DNA of 64,000 nt from Saprospiraceae bacterium. Lineage in GTDB: Bacteria > Bacteroidota > Bacteroidia > Chitinophagales > Saprospiraceae. The notes beneath the pieces are model-generated. The model was not told the DNA's origin. It saw only the letters and a program-made list of their open reading frames with translations, and did not search any database. Below, one piece after another: positions 44,906 to 56,110 of this stretch (its first letter is position 1; each line of letters begins with the position of its first letter). A program made the translations under genes and the position numbers. The DNA lies in the NCBI GenBank assembly GCA_016710585.1, contig JADJVN010000015.1:44572-108571 (forward strand), read 5' to 3'.

Positions 44906-46204
44906 TTACAATGCTTCAGGATGAGTACTTGAGATATATGCTGTATGCTGGGCTTCATCCAGTTTTAATTTTAGCAAATCCCTATGTTTGAAGAATTCTG
45001 GTAAAATCTCCTTTGGCAATGGATCTGGTGAAGGAAAACTCAATTTTCTATGATCAACTTGTACACCATTCTTCCAGAATCGGAAACAAACATGAGGTCC
45101 AGATGCAAGTCCTGTTGATCCAACATAACCAATAATCTGTCCATGAGCAACATGCGCACCAGGATTTATTCCAGCTGCAAATCTGCTCATGTGCAGATAT
45201 TGGGTTTGATACATTTTATCATGGCGGATTTTAACAAATTTTCCATTACCTCCAGTATAACTCGCAGACTCTACGATACCTGCACCCACAGCCATGATAG
45301 GTGTACCAGTTGGCGCAGCATAGTCTGTACCTAGATGAGGTCGTGAAAACCTCAATACTGGATGAAACCTGTTTGAACTGAATGGTGATGAAATTCGTGA
45401 AAATCTAACTGGAGCTTTAAGAAATGATTTTCTCATCGGCCTTCCTTCATTATCATAAAAATCTTGCTTTCCATTATGAATAAATGAATAGGCATAAGAT
45501 TCATTATTATCAGTGCTAAATTGAGCCGCAATGAGGTTTCCAGAACTTGTAGGGGTGCTACCTATGTATAGTCTATCAAATATAAGTTTAAATGAATTTC
45601 CTTTTTGAACATGATGAAAATCAACTGATGATGACAAGGCGTCTTCCATCTGATCTATAATATTTAGTGAAACTCCATTTTTTTCTAAAGCATCCCAGAG
45701 AGAGGTTTCGATAGTACCAGTAGCGATTTCTTCTTTACTGTATGATTCTCTTTCGATAACCTCAGCACATGCATCTTTTTTTAATTCGCAAAGGACAAAC
45801 TTTGTTTGATCTATTTCGTAAGCAAAGTAATCAGGAGTTTGACAGGTGTTCGAGTGAATGAAGGCATATGTGTTTCCAGCCCTTAGATTTTTTATATTGT
45901 GAATTTGGGAGATATTTGCAATTGCAGCATTACTTATTGAATTTGAGATGCCTTGTAGACTTAAAATTTCAGGTAATAATTGATTTTTTTTGAGCTTATT
46001 CTTTTGAATTTCAAAATATCTATTGTCAAAGCCAAAATCTAAATTTTCTAACTTAGACTTACATATCTCATCGATAAACTCTTTTTTCTCTTTGAATAGT
46101 TCGAATTTTAAAATAAAATTCAAGACAAATCCATTGAGGATCAATAATAATATTAACGCGGTGCTCTGTAAAGCTTTAACAATAAATTGGTTCTTCAAAT
46201 TCAT
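44906..46204 (-). CDS. M23 family peptidoglycan endopeptidase, HxC variant
   Basis: A 432-residue protein with an N-terminal membrane helix (about 11-32), an OapA/LysM-like middle (EEIATGTIETSLWDALEKNG, FHHVQKGNSFKLIF), and a LytM domain with RPHLGTDYAAPTGTP (His and Asp ligands) and GPHVCFRFWKNG. The usual HxH is HxC, so the third ligand would be cysteine. I recall this form as common in Bacteroidota relatives, so it is probably a lineage feature rather than damage. It cuts peptide bridges for wall growth. Confidence 0.85.
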   Translation of the reverse strand: MNLKNQFIVKALQSTALILLLILNGFVLNFILKFELFKEKKEFIDEICKSKLENLDFGFDNRYFEIQKNKLKKNQLLPEILSLQGISNSISNAAIANISQIHNIKNLRAGNTYAFIHSNTCQTPDYFAYEIDQTKFVLCELKKDACAEVIERESYSKEEIATGTIETSLWDALEKNGVSLNIIDQMEDALSSSVDFHHVQKGNSFKLIFDRLYIGSTPTSSGNLIAAQFSTDNNESYAYSFIHNGKQDFYDNEGRPMRKSFLKAPVRFSRISSPFSSNRFHPVLRFSRPHLGTDYAAPTGTPIMAVGAGIVESASYTGGNGKFVKIRHDKMYQTQYLHMSRFAAGINPGAHVAHGQIIGYVGSTGLASGPHVCFRFWKNGVQVDHRKLSFPSPDPLPKEILPEFFKHRDLLKLKLDEAQHTAYISSTHPEAL

Positions 46205-46243
46205 TTACACAAATCTTGAATATTAAAAATGTCGCTTTCGTTG

Positions 46244-46251
46244 CAAAAATA
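46244..46251 (-). promoter_or_regulatory. -7 promoter element of the HxC M23 peptidase gene
   Basis: TATTTTTG followed by CAAC on the minus strand, 40 bases upstream of the ATG. It matches TAnnTTTG; no clear -33 box. Confidence 0.5.
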
Positions 46252-46385
46252 GAAATTTATGATCTAATGATCTAATTTTCAGGCGAATAATACTTGGTGA
46301 TAATACAATTTTAACATATTAAATATTATTATAATATGTAATCTTATAGAACTAAGGGTTTTCCCCGATATATAAATTTTTTATT

Positions 46386-47270
46386 TTGCTAAATTTGCAG
46401 CTTAATCCAAAGACTTCTTCTGAATTGGCAGACTATTCTATTACATACGGAGACCGAATTCTTGATTTGGCATCGCCCAAAGTCATGGGTATTATAAATG
46501 CCACAAGTGATTCATTTTATGCCAATAGTAGAGTCGGTGGCATTTCAGCCTTTTTAAAAAAAGCTGAGCAAATGATAAGTGAAGGAGCTTATATTATTGA
46601 TCTAGGCGCTTTTTCTTCTAGACCTACTGCTAAAGTAATCGAAGAAGCAATAGAATGGTCTATATTAGAACCATTGATTCTGGCTTTTATAACAGAATTT
46701 CCTCAAATTCCACTTTCTATCGATACATTCAGGAGCAATATTGCTGAGAAGTCATTAGACTGTGGTGTTCGAATGATCAATGATATTTCAGCAGGGCAAT
46801 GGGATGCTACTATGTATCAAAAAGTCCATAAATACAATGCAGCGTATATAATGATGCACATGCGAGGTGCGATAGGTACCATGATGGAAGCAGAACATTT
46901 GGTCTATGAAAATATAATATCAGATATAGCAACTTTTTTCGCAAATCAAATTCATTTGGCAGCTCAAAACCAATTGACCAATATCATCATTGATCCTGGA
47001 TTTGGCTTCAGTAAAACGCGAAGCCAAAACTATCAAATTTTGAAAAATTTAAGTTCATTTCATTTTTTAGCTAAGCCTATTTTAATCGGTATTTCTAGAA
47101 AATCCATGATATATAAACTGCTCGACTCATCGCCAGAAGAAGCATTACATGGAAGTAATGCAGCTTCTATTTTAGGTTTGATTGCTGGTGCATCAATCAT
47201 TAGAACCCATGATGTTAAAGAGACATTGGATGGGATTAAAATATTCAACGCATGGAATGATGCGGATTAA
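46386..47270 (+). CDS. folP: Dihydropteroate synthase
   Basis: Up to 294 residues. VMGIINATSDSFYANS (pterin pocket), SIDTFRSNIAEKSL, MINDISAGQWD, AAYIMMHMRGAIGTMM, IIIDPGFGFSKT and ILIGISRKSMIY are the family motifs in order. It joins pABA to dihydropterin pyrophosphate in folate synthesis and is the sulfonamide target. The longest frame starts at TTG 46386, but a strong -7 element at 46390-46397 lies right there, so transcription would begin after it; TTG 46425 (LADYSITYGDRIL) is the likelier start. No ATG precedes the core strand. Confidence 0.93.
   Translation: MLNLQLNPKTSSELADYSITYGDRILDLASPKVMGIINATSDSFYANSRVGGISAFLKKAEQMISEGAYIIDLGAFSSRPTAKVIEEAIEWSILEPLILAFITEFPQIPLSIDTFRSNIAEKSLDCGVRMINDISAGQWDATMYQKVHKYNAAYIMMHMRGAIGTMMEAEHLVYENIISDIATFFANQIHLAAQNQLTNIIIDPGFGFSKTRSQNYQILKNLSSFHFLAKPILIGISRKSMIYKLLDSSPEEALHGSNAASILGLIAGASIIRTHDVKETLDGIKIFNAWNDAD
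46390..46397 (+). promoter_or_regulatory. -7 promoter element of folP
   Basis: TAAATTTG followed by CAGC, a near-ideal Bacteroidota -7 element. It overlaps the longest possible folP frame and so argues for a start further in. Confidence 0.55.
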
Positions 47271-47328
47271 AATAAAGTTAAATTCAATATTTACAAAATT
47301 ATATTATTTAATACTTGTTTAGAGGATA

Positions 47329-50300
47329 GTGCAGGAATATAACGAAGATATAAAACAATCAGTGCGGGAGGCAGTCACTCTGTCTAAAGTACTTATTTTT
47401 ATATTCCTATTATTGGCCAGTATTTTTTGTATTATCTATGCTTTGTCGAAGACACCTCTGTTTCAAAATTGGGCTAAAGACCGGATAATTAGTATGGTGA
47501 ATAAGGAGTCTGATAATAAAATAAGCATTGGGGATATTCATGTTGATATTGTCTCTGGTCTGGATTTGAAAAATGTTTTATTATTAGATCATCATACTGA
47601 TACTATTTTTTTTGGCAGAGAAATGCAAGTTGGATTAAAGAATTCATTATTTTCTTTGTTTTCGAATTCATTAGAAATTAAAAAGGTAGAAATAGATACG
47701 GGCGTATTTAAAATTATCTCTTATGCTTGGGAAGAGCGGAATAGTTTGAACCATTTTTTAAAGCATTTTAAAAAGAAAAAGAAAAGTCCACCCAATGCCT
47801 CACCATTTCATTTTGTGATGGAGGAAGTGAGTTTAAATGAATTTAGATATCAGCGAACTTATCAAGAGTCTTCAAGAAACGAATATTACTCAGTTAAACA
47901 ACTCAATGCTGTAATAGATCAATTGAATACCAAAGGAGATTATTTATTATTTGAGAATGCTAAGTTAATTGAGCCGAAAGTTTGTATTTATAAAAATGAA
48001 TCATTGCAGGACTCAAATCATATTGTTGAAAATATTAAATCAGATACTATCATTGATCCTGATATAATCTGTGACCTCCCATTTATTGTCCAAATAAAGA
48101 ATGCTGAAGTTCGATCAGGGAGTTTTACTTATGATGATGGTCGTTATCCAAAGTCGATTTCAAAAGTCGAAGATATTCCGTTTATGGATTATAGACATTT
48201 TGGATTTGGTCAGATAAATGCGAAAATTCAAGGGTTTATATATAATGATTTAGATTTTTGGGGAAGATTATTAAATTTCACTGCGCTGTCTAATGATGGA
48301 TTCCTCATAAAAGACATGCAAGTATCTGATGGATTTGTGACCTCAAAGTCAACTCAACTCAATAATTTTAGAATAGAAACAGAGAAAAGTTTACTGCAAG
48401 ATACATTGGAATTTAAATATGCTAATTATGAGAGTTTTCTCGATTTTGAAGATAAAATATTTTTGAATTTCCGCTCTAATAAAAGTCAAGCTAAAGTTTC
48501 AGAGATAGCCTATTTTTTTAAAGAATTATCAGCTAATAATTTCTTTAAGAAGAATAGAGAAGAGACTATTTATTTAGAAGGGCATTTGAATGGCAAGATA
48601 AATAGTTTGAAGTCTCCACGATTGTCTTTGAAATTTGGTGATAAAATTAGTTTTAAAGGTAATTTAGCTTCCAGAAATTTAGCGAATTTTGGAGAAGAAT
48701 TGTTAAACATTAAAGTAGAGAAACTAGAAAGTTCAATTACAAATTTAGAAGATCTATTTTCTGGTTTGAAGTTTCCAGTAGCTTTTAAAAAGATAGGGAA
48801 GTTTTCTTTTACTGGAAATTTTGATGGATATATTGGAGACTTTGTATCTTATGGTAAATTTAGTACAGATATTGGGACCGCAAAAACTGATATAAAATTG
48901 AACTTGAGACCAGGAAATGAAAAGGCTGAATTTTCAGGATCTTTGGATTTTATTAATTTTGATTTGGGGGAGTTAATTAATATGCCTGATCTTAAACAAG
49001 TGTATTTGAAGACAAATGTTAAAAATGGTCTAGGACTTACGTGGGAAACTTTGAATGCAAATCTAAGTGCAAATCTTGAAAGTGCATTATTCAAGGGCAA
49101 AGAGTATCGCAATCTTAATTTCAATGGTGTCTTTACCAAATCTCTGTTGAATGGAAAGTTAAAGATGGAAGACGATCATTTGAATTTTGCATTTGATGGA
49201 AAAATATATGATTTAAATAAAGTACCAAAATTTGACTTTAAAGCAAACATCGCTAAATTAGATCTGAATGCTTTGAATTTGACCAAGCAGAAATTGGTCA
49301 TTCAATCAGAGATTGATATCAATATGTCTGGAAAATCTATTGATGATATTTTAGGAGATTTGAATTTGAAGAACACAATACTATTTGATGAAGATAAGAA
49401 AACTTCAGTAAAAATTTCTCAAATCCAATCATCAATAAGAGAGTCAAATTCTCGCAAATATTTGAATGTAAATTCCAATTTTGGAAAATTACAAATGGAT
49501 GGACATTTCACTTTGTCAAAAATATATAATGATATCTGTGCTATATTAAAAGTGAATATCCCCAGTCTGCCACTTGAGATTGGTGCAGGAACTCAGTTAT
49601 TAGATGTCAAGTATGATTTCGAATTAGACAAAAGTAAGAATTTATTTGATTTTATTGATTTACCCCTTAGTATTGAAAGAGGCAGAGTTAGTGGTGAAAT
49701 TAATTCTATTGCCAATAAAATGACTATAAAATCAAATATTGAAACATTAGCTTTCAAGGGGATTATAATTGATGAGGTAGCATTGCAGTCGAATTGGGAG
49801 AATGCGCAAATTAATTCAAATATATTTTTAGAGGATATCAATTTTTATGATCGGTTTAAACTTCCAAATTTAAGTGTTCTGCAAAAAGGAAATTCAACAC
49901 AATCTCAAATTTCGTTGTTTTCAATAGATTCTTTTGGCCATTCTAAAAACTATGAAATCGTTGGATTATTGGAACATAATGCAAAATTTGTTTCATTAAA
50001 AATTCCATCAAATCAATTTTTATTCGATAATAACTTTTGGTATCTCGCAGAGAAAAATGAAATTGCATATGCGAAAGGAAATCTCTTCTTAAAGAATTTA
50101 AGTATGACCGATTCTTCAAGGTATGTGGCCATTTCAAATTTTGATCAAAAGGGATTAAAATTGAATATAGATGGATTTGATGTCGCCAGTTTTAATTCCT
50201 TTATCAATGCAGGAAATATTAAATTCTCCGGTTTATTCAATTTAGAATTGGTTCTTGAAAATTATAATAAAGTTTCAAATATTCGATCACATATAAATAT

Positions 50301-52157
50301 ATTTCAGTTCCATATTAATAAGTCAAATTATGGACCTTTGAGTTTAAATTTATTTTTGCCAAATGGGCAATCTCCTCTGAATGTCGAGTTTTCAAATCAG
50401 TATAGAGATTATGATATTTCTGGTGTAGGCACTATCAATATCCCTATCGCAAATCAATATAAGTTGCCAAAGTATGATTCTGAATTTTTATTTGAATTAA
50501 AGAATGCACCTGCGAGTTTGTTACAGGATTTTATTCCTGGTATTTCCAATACCAGAGGTGGATTTAACGGCCATGCTTTTGTTAATTTAAAAAACAAGAA
50601 ATTATATTTGAACGGCGATTTAATGTGTGATAAATTGGTAACTAAAATAGATTATTTGGGTGCATCGATTTCTTGTCCACAAGGTAAAGTAGCGTTTGTT
50701 AATGATAAAATTTCATTTAATAACCTCAGTTTGTTTGATGAATTAAATAATCCAATGCAATTGAATGGATATTTAACACACAGAAATTTGAACTCCTTTT
50801 ATGTAAATTGCAATGTTAAATCTGAAAAAGCGCTAATTCTCAATACAAATAAGAATATCAATCCAGATTATTATGGCTATGGTATTTGTAAATTTCGAGC
50901 TAATTTTGAAGGTAACTTAAGCAAAGTTAATATCTCTGTTACTGCTACTGCATTAAAAGGAAGTAAATTGGTTATTCCAGTAAACTATGATCAAAGTTCA
51001 GAATCAAAAGATTTTGTTGTTTTTGTGAAACATGAACTGAAAGACAGCTCCTCGGTGATCAAACCAATTGATGTAAAAGGCATGAACCTGAATATGGATC
51101 TCTCTATTACTGAGGCAGCTGAAGTTCAAATTGTTTTGATGAGACTGCTGGAGATATTATGAAAGGTTTTGGTGAAGGCAATCTACAAATTGCGTCACTA
51201 AGAGATAATTCTTTTTCTATGACCGGGGATTACATCGTTGAACATGGGGATTATTTGTTTACATTATTGAATGTGGTGAATAAGCCATTTAAAATTCGTC
51301 GCGGAGGTACCATTAAATGGACTGGAGATCCACTTAATGCAGATATAAATTTGGAGACAAAATATGATGGACTTTATTCATCTGTTTCGACATTTTTACA
51401 GGAGTATTTAATTGATTTGCCAGATGCTTCAGATGATGCTTTGAATCGTACAGAGGTAGATTTACTCATGCTTCTTAAGGGGTCTCTTCTCAAGCCTGAT
51501 ATTTCATTTAAACTTGGATTTCCAGCATTGACAGGTCAGTTGAAGAATTTTAGTGATATAAAGTTAAATGAGCTTGAAGCAAATCCTGATTTATTGAATC
51601 AACAAGTTTTTGGATTATTGGTATTTGGTACTTTTTTGAATACTTCGAATCCATTCCAAACAGGAATTATTAAGAATCTTACATCTTCTGGAATCAATAC
51701 ATTGTCTGAGATGCTTTCATCCCAATTCTCATTATTTGCCACTAATCTACTTTCCGAAGCATTTGGAGATGTGAAATTTATATCTGGAGTGGATGTTAAT
51801 GTCGCTTATGATGTGAGTGAAGATCCATTGTTGGCTACCAATCGAATTGATCAAGGAGAATTTGTATTTAGTTTAAGACATCGTTTGTGGAATGACAAAT
51901 GGGCAGTAACATTGGGAGGTAACTATAAGACAAGTCCAAGCTTATATGGCAATACTAACTTTAATCCAGAAAGTGTAATTGAGTGGAATACCCCAGTCTC
52001 AGGATTGAAATTGAGAGTTTATTACAAGAGTGATGACAGTTTTTCTGGCGTTAAACATAAGGTGGGATCTGGTGTTACATACCGTCGTGAATTCGATTCG
52101 CTTATAGATTTTAAAAATGCACTTAAAGATAGATTTAGAGGAAAAAAGAGCTCGTAG
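47329..52157 (+). CDS. tamB: TamB/AsmA-like envelope lipid transport protein, split by one frameshift
   Basis: The first frame (47329-51162, GTG start) has an N-terminal membrane helix (about 18-42) and a very long repetitive beta-rich body; the second (51159-52157) is the DUF490 C-terminal part (GNLQIASLRDNSFSMTGDYI, FKIRRGGTIKWTGDPLNADI, ending near VTYRREFDSL). The break is at four T (51134-51137); five would read VQIVFDETAGDIMKGFGEG through. Total about 1609 residues. TamB-like proteins form a hydrophobic groove that carries phospholipids from inner to outer membrane. It precedes mutS2 with little or no gap. Confidence 0.88.
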
Positions 52158-52179
52158 TAAAGCAAATAGTAAAGAGGAA

Positions 52180-54558
52180 TTGGAGCTGTTGCCACAGGAC
52201 TTAGCTATTGAATTGGAGTTTAACAAAATTCAATTGGAATGTTCAAAATACTGTTTTTCAAAATTGGCGACAGACCAGATATTTAACCATAAATTTTTTA
52301 CAGATCCGCAGTTGATTTTGGTTTTACTTTCTGAGCTTGAAGAAATGATGTGGATTACTCAAAAAGTAAATTTTCCATTATCAGAATTCGAGGCTGTGGA
52401 TGATGATATTAAGTTGTTAAAAATCCCAAACTACACTTGTACACTTGATGCGGTATTGAGAATAAAAAGTATTGCCCTTATTTCTAAGAATGTTTTGGGA
52501 TTTTTTAAAAATTTGGAGCTCACTCAGTTTAAGTATTTGAAATATCGCATGGATCGAATTTTCAATCCAAATGTACTATTAAGTTTATTGAGTAAAGTAT
52601 TCTCTCCTTCAAATGAAATTCTGGATTCAGCTTCTGCAGACCTTCAACGAATTCGAAGAAGCATTAAAGATATACAGTCAGAATTATATAAAGTTTTTAA
52701 GCGGTCATTGAATACCTATAAGGAAAAATCTTACCTTGCCGATATCCCTGAGACTATTAGAAATGGTCGCTATGTTCTTGCTGTAAATGTAGAAAACAAA
52801 AGGAATGTCTCTGGGATAATACATGATCAATCTGACTCTGGAAAAATCATTTTTATTGAGCCAGATGAATTGGTTCAGTTAAATAATCGACTACGTGAAT
52901 TAGAGTCAGATGAACAAGCTGAAATTTGGAAAATTTTAAATCAACTTTCTGAGGACATTCGTCCAATGGCTGATGAGATTTTGCAAACGAGTTATGAGCT
53001 GGTTGGTTTGGATGTTATCCATGCAAAAGCCAAATTGGCAATACTCATGAATGCGACGAAACCAAAAATTATTGACCATGGTTTGGATATTAAAGATGGT
53101 CGTCACCCACTATTGCTGTTGAAGAATACTATATTGAGAAAAGAAACGGTTCCCTTTAGTTTGTATTTAAATGAAGCCAACAGAATATTGTTAATTTCTG
53201 GGCCAAATGCTGGTGGAAAGTCGATTACATTAAAGGCACTTGGATTGTTACAATTGATGTTTCAGAATGGATACTTACTGCCAGTAGCCAAGAATTCAGC
53301 AATGAGTGTTTTTAATAAAATATATGGAGATGTCGATGATCATCAATCATTAGATGAGGGTTTAAGTACCTACAGTGCAAAACTAAAATTATTAAAATTA
53401 TTTGATGAGCATACAGATTCAAAGACACTTTTATTAATGGATGAATATGGCTCAGGTACAGAACCAAGAATTGGTGGTGTAATTGCAGAAACTGTGTTAA
53501 AGCGAATTAATTTAAAGGGTTGTTATGGGATGATTAATTCACACTATTCTAATCTAAAAGCACTTGCACATCGTGAGGATGGATTGATCAATGGCGCTAT
53601 GTTGTATGATAACATCAATATGCGACCGACATTTATTTTGAGAGTGGGAAAACCCGGGAGTTCCTTTGCATTGGAACTTGCAAAGACTAACCAGTTAGAT
53701 CCCAACATCATCAAAGAAGTTAAAAGAAAAATAGGGAAAGACCATGTTGCTCTCGAAGACTTATTGACCAATCTTGATGAGCAAAAACTAGCTTTGGAAA
53801 AAGAACGTGCAGAATGGCAAGAGAAGATTTCAAAGTTGGATCAGTTAATTTCAAATTATGAAAATTTAAGCAATCAATATGAAGTCAAAAGACTAAAGCT
53901 AAAATTGGAAGCAAAGAAATTAGAGATTAAAGAAACTGATGATATTCAAAGACAATATGTAAAAGTCGCCAAGGAAATACGAGAAGAAAAGAATTTGGAA
54001 AAAGCCATGGCTTTGGCTGAGAAACAAAAGCAAGAGCAGATTGAGAAAATTCAGGAGTTTAGTGAATTAAATAAAAAGCTAAGTGCCACTTTAAATAAAG
54101 GAGTAGAATATGAGATTAAGATAGGTTCCCCTGTCAAACTCATAAAATATGGATTGATCGGCAGAGTGGTCTCTATGAATAAAAATAAACTCATTGTAGA
54201 AGAGTCCAATCTAAAATATAATGTAGATATATCTGAAGTTGTACCCATGCCACAAGCGATGGAATCAAATCAAATAGTAAGAATTAAACTAGACTCTATT
54301 TCATCAAGTCAGGAGTTTAAACCACTTTTGGATATCAGAGGATTTAGAGTTACAGATGCATTGGAAGCTTTTGAAATTTTTATCGACAAAGCAATATTGG
54401 CAAATACAAAAGAGGTAAAAATTTTGCATGGCAAGGGATCCGGTCAATTAAAACAAGCGATCCACAAGGCTGCTAGAAGTTATAAATTCATTGGAGGTGT
54501 TACTCATCCTGAAGAATCTAATGGAGGCCTAGGTGTTAGCATTATGGAGTTGAAATAG
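52180..54558 (+). CDS. mutS2: MutS2-type ribosome rescue / anti-recombination ATPase
   Basis: About 790 residues. The start is uncertain: ATG 52117 lies inside tamB and would add about 21 residues with no counterpart, so TTG 52180 or TTG 52189 after an AGAGG is preferred. ATPase motifs are ISGPNAGGKSITLKALG (Walker A), MDEYGSGTEPRIG (Walker B) and a helical connector near 570-640. The C-terminal Smr domain has LLDIRGFRVTDALEAFE and ILHGKGSGQLKQAIHK. MutS2 splits collided ribosomes or limits recombination; it does not take part in mismatch repair. It overlaps the convergent tsaD gene by 17 bases. Confidence 0.9.
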   Translation: MELLPQDLAIELEFNKIQLECSKYCFSKLATDQIFNHKFFTDPQLILVLLSELEEMMWITQKVNFPLSEFEAVDDDIKLLKIPNYTCTLDAVLRIKSIALISKNVLGFFKNLELTQFKYLKYRMDRIFNPNVLLSLLSKVFSPSNEILDSASADLQRIRRSIKDIQSELYKVFKRSLNTYKEKSYLADIPETIRNGRYVLAVNVENKRNVSGIIHDQSDSGKIIFIEPDELVQLNNRLRELESDEQAEIWKILNQLSEDIRPMADEILQTSYELVGLDVIHAKAKLAILMNATKPKIIDHGLDIKDGRHPLLLLKNTILRKETVPFSLYLNEANRILLISGPNAGGKSITLKALGLLQLMFQNGYLLPVAKNSAMSVFNKIYGDVDDHQSLDEGLSTYSAKLKLLKLFDEHTDSKTLLLMDEYGSGTEPRIGGVIAETVLKRINLKGCYGMINSHYSNLKALAHREDGLINGAMLYDNINMRPTFILRVGKPGSSFALELAKTNQLDPNIIKEVKRKIGKDHVALEDLLTNLDEQKLALEKERAEWQEKISKLDQLISNYENLSNQYEVKRLKLKLEAKKLEIKETDDIQRQYVKVAKEIREEKNLEKAMALAEKQKQEQIEKIQEFSELNKKLSATLNKGVEYEIKIGSPVKLIKYGLIGRVVSMNKNKLIVEESNLKYNVDISEVVPMPQAMESNQIVRIKLDSISSSQEFKPLLDIRGFRVTDALEAFEIFIDKAILANTKEVKILHGKGSGQLKQAIHKAARSYKFIGGVTHPEESNGGLGVSIMELK

Positions 54559-55552
54559 GATATCTGGCCAATGGTGTAAATGAAGGGTCAGCAAAGATTT
54601 TATTTTCAAATTTATAATTAGCCAAATAGCCTATCATTGCAGCATTATCAGTGCAATATTCTAATTTTGGTAATAATATAGTCCATTTGTTTTTTTCTGA
54701 CAAATCATGCATTGCAGATCTGAGGCCACTATTTGCAGATACACCACCAGCAATTCCGATTGTCGTTAACTGATATTCATGCATTACTTTAACAAGTTGT
54801 TTTGTAAGACTATTGATAATGGTATCTTGCACAGATCGACATAGATCATTTAAGTTTTCAGTAATGAAGTTATTATTTTTGTCTAGCTCTTTTTTTAGAA
54901 AATAAAGTACAGAAGTTTTGAGTCCACTAAAACTAAAATCATAATTCTGAGTCTTAGCTATTGGAAAGCTAAATTTTGCTTGACCGAGCTTTGATAGTTT
55001 ATCCACGACTGGTCCAGCAGGGTAGGGAAGTCCCAGTAGTTTTCCAATCTTATCAAAGGCTTCACCAGCTGCATCATCTATAGTTTGTCCGATGATACTC
55101 ATTTCAAGATTTTGTTTAACAAGTACTAATTGAGTATGACCACCTGAAACAGTAAGGCATAAAAATGGAAATGTGATATCGGAATTGTCAATTAAAAGAG
55201 AGGCCACATGAGCCTGTAGATGATTAATTTCTATTAATGGTTTGTTTAATCCCAAAGCTAGGCCTTTGGCAAATGTAATTCCAACTATTAATGAACCCAA
55301 AAGTCCAGGCCCCCGAGTTACCGCAATGCAATCGATTTCCTCAAGTGTTGTATTTGCTTTATCAAGAGCAGCATTGAGAACTGGAAGGATATTTTCCATA
55401 TGAGCTCTACTTGCTGATTCTGGAACGACTCCACCGTATTGTATATGGATAGCTTGACTAGCGACTATATTTGATAAAATTCTACCATCATGCAGAATGG
55501 AGATCGATGTGTCATCACATGAGGATTCAATTGCTAGTATTTTGGAATTCAA
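54542..55552 (-). CDS. tsaD: tRNA threonylcarbamoyl transferase TsaD
   Basis: A 336-residue ASKHA-fold protein: LAIESSCDDTSISIL, VVPESASRAHMENILP, EINHLQAHVASLL (metal histidines), LTVSGGHTQLVLV and IAGGVSANSGLR. It adds the threonylcarbamoyl group to A37 of ANN-decoding tRNAs together with TsaB, TsaE and TsaC, and is essential in most bacteria. It is the last gene of a probable operon with the RNA methyltransferase (ten-base gap) and prfB. Confidence 0.97.
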   Translation of the reverse strand: MNSKILAIESSCDDTSISILHDGRILSNIVASQAIHIQYGGVVPESASRAHMENILPVLNAALDKANTTLEEIDCIAVTRGPGLLGSLIVGITFAKGLALGLNKPLIEINHLQAHVASLLIDNSDITFPFLCLTVSGGHTQLVLVKQNLEMSIIGQTIDDAAGEAFDKIGKLLGLPYPAGPVVDKLSKLGQAKFSFPIAKTQNYDFSFSGLKTSVLYFLKKELDKNNNFITENLNDLCRSVQDTIINSLTKQLVKVMHEYQLTTIGIAGGVSANSGLRSAMHDLSEKNKWTILLPKLEYCTDNAAMIGYLANYKFENKIFADPSFTPLARYPISTP

Positions 55553-55561
55553 AAGTCTTTA

Positions 55562-56101
55562 TTATTTATTAGTTAATATTTTATCTAAAAAATGCCAAGC
55601 AACTATTCCTGCTGCAACGCTTACATTTAATGAATGCTTTGTACCAAATTGTGGTATTTCAATAAAATGATTTGCAAGTTTTATGATCTCATCACTGACA
55701 CCATGTACTTCATTGCCAAATATTAGAATATATTTTTCATTTATATTAATGGGAAATGTATGCAATGGAATTGAGCTTGTTGTTTGTTCAATAGCAATGA
55801 TTTTATAGCCGCGACTAAGTTTTTCCTCTATATAATTGTTGATATTTTCTATCGCGCTCCAAGCGACACTTTCTGTTGCTCCAATAGCAGTTTTATTAAT
55901 TTCTGGATGTGGTGGTTTTACAGAACATCCATATAAATCCACTGCCTCAAATCCAAATGAATCGGCGATTCTAAATAGTGAACCTATATTATGACCCGAA
56001 CGAATATTATCAGCCAAAAGAATAATTTGATTTTTTTCTTTTGATTTATATTCTGAAAGACTTAATCTTTGCAGTTCCTCTAAACTTAATTTTTTTGTCA
56101 A
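55562..56101 (-). CDS. SpoU-family (TrmH-type) RNA 2'-O-methyltransferase
   Basis: A 179-residue SPOUT methyltransferase. Signature motifs are ADNIRSGHNIGSLFRIADSF (motif 1, with the binding Asn and catalytic Arg), ILIFGNEVHGVSDEII (motif 2) and IPQFGTKHSLNVSVAAGIV (motif 3, with the knotted AdoMet site). It is short, like TrmL and small TrmH homologues. The target, a tRNA or rRNA ribose, is not set by sequence. Ten bases separate it from tsaD on one side and nine from prfB on the other. Confidence 0.9.
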   Translation of the reverse strand: MTKKLSLEELQRLSLSEYKSKEKNQIILLADNIRSGHNIGSLFRIADSFGFEAVDLYGCSVKPPHPEINKTAIGATESVAWSAIENINNYIEEKLSRGYKIIAIEQTTSSIPLHTFPININEKYILIFGNEVHGVSDEIIKLANHFIEIPQFGTKHSLNVSVAAGIVAWHFLDKILTNK

Positions 56102-56110
56102 AATAAAAAC

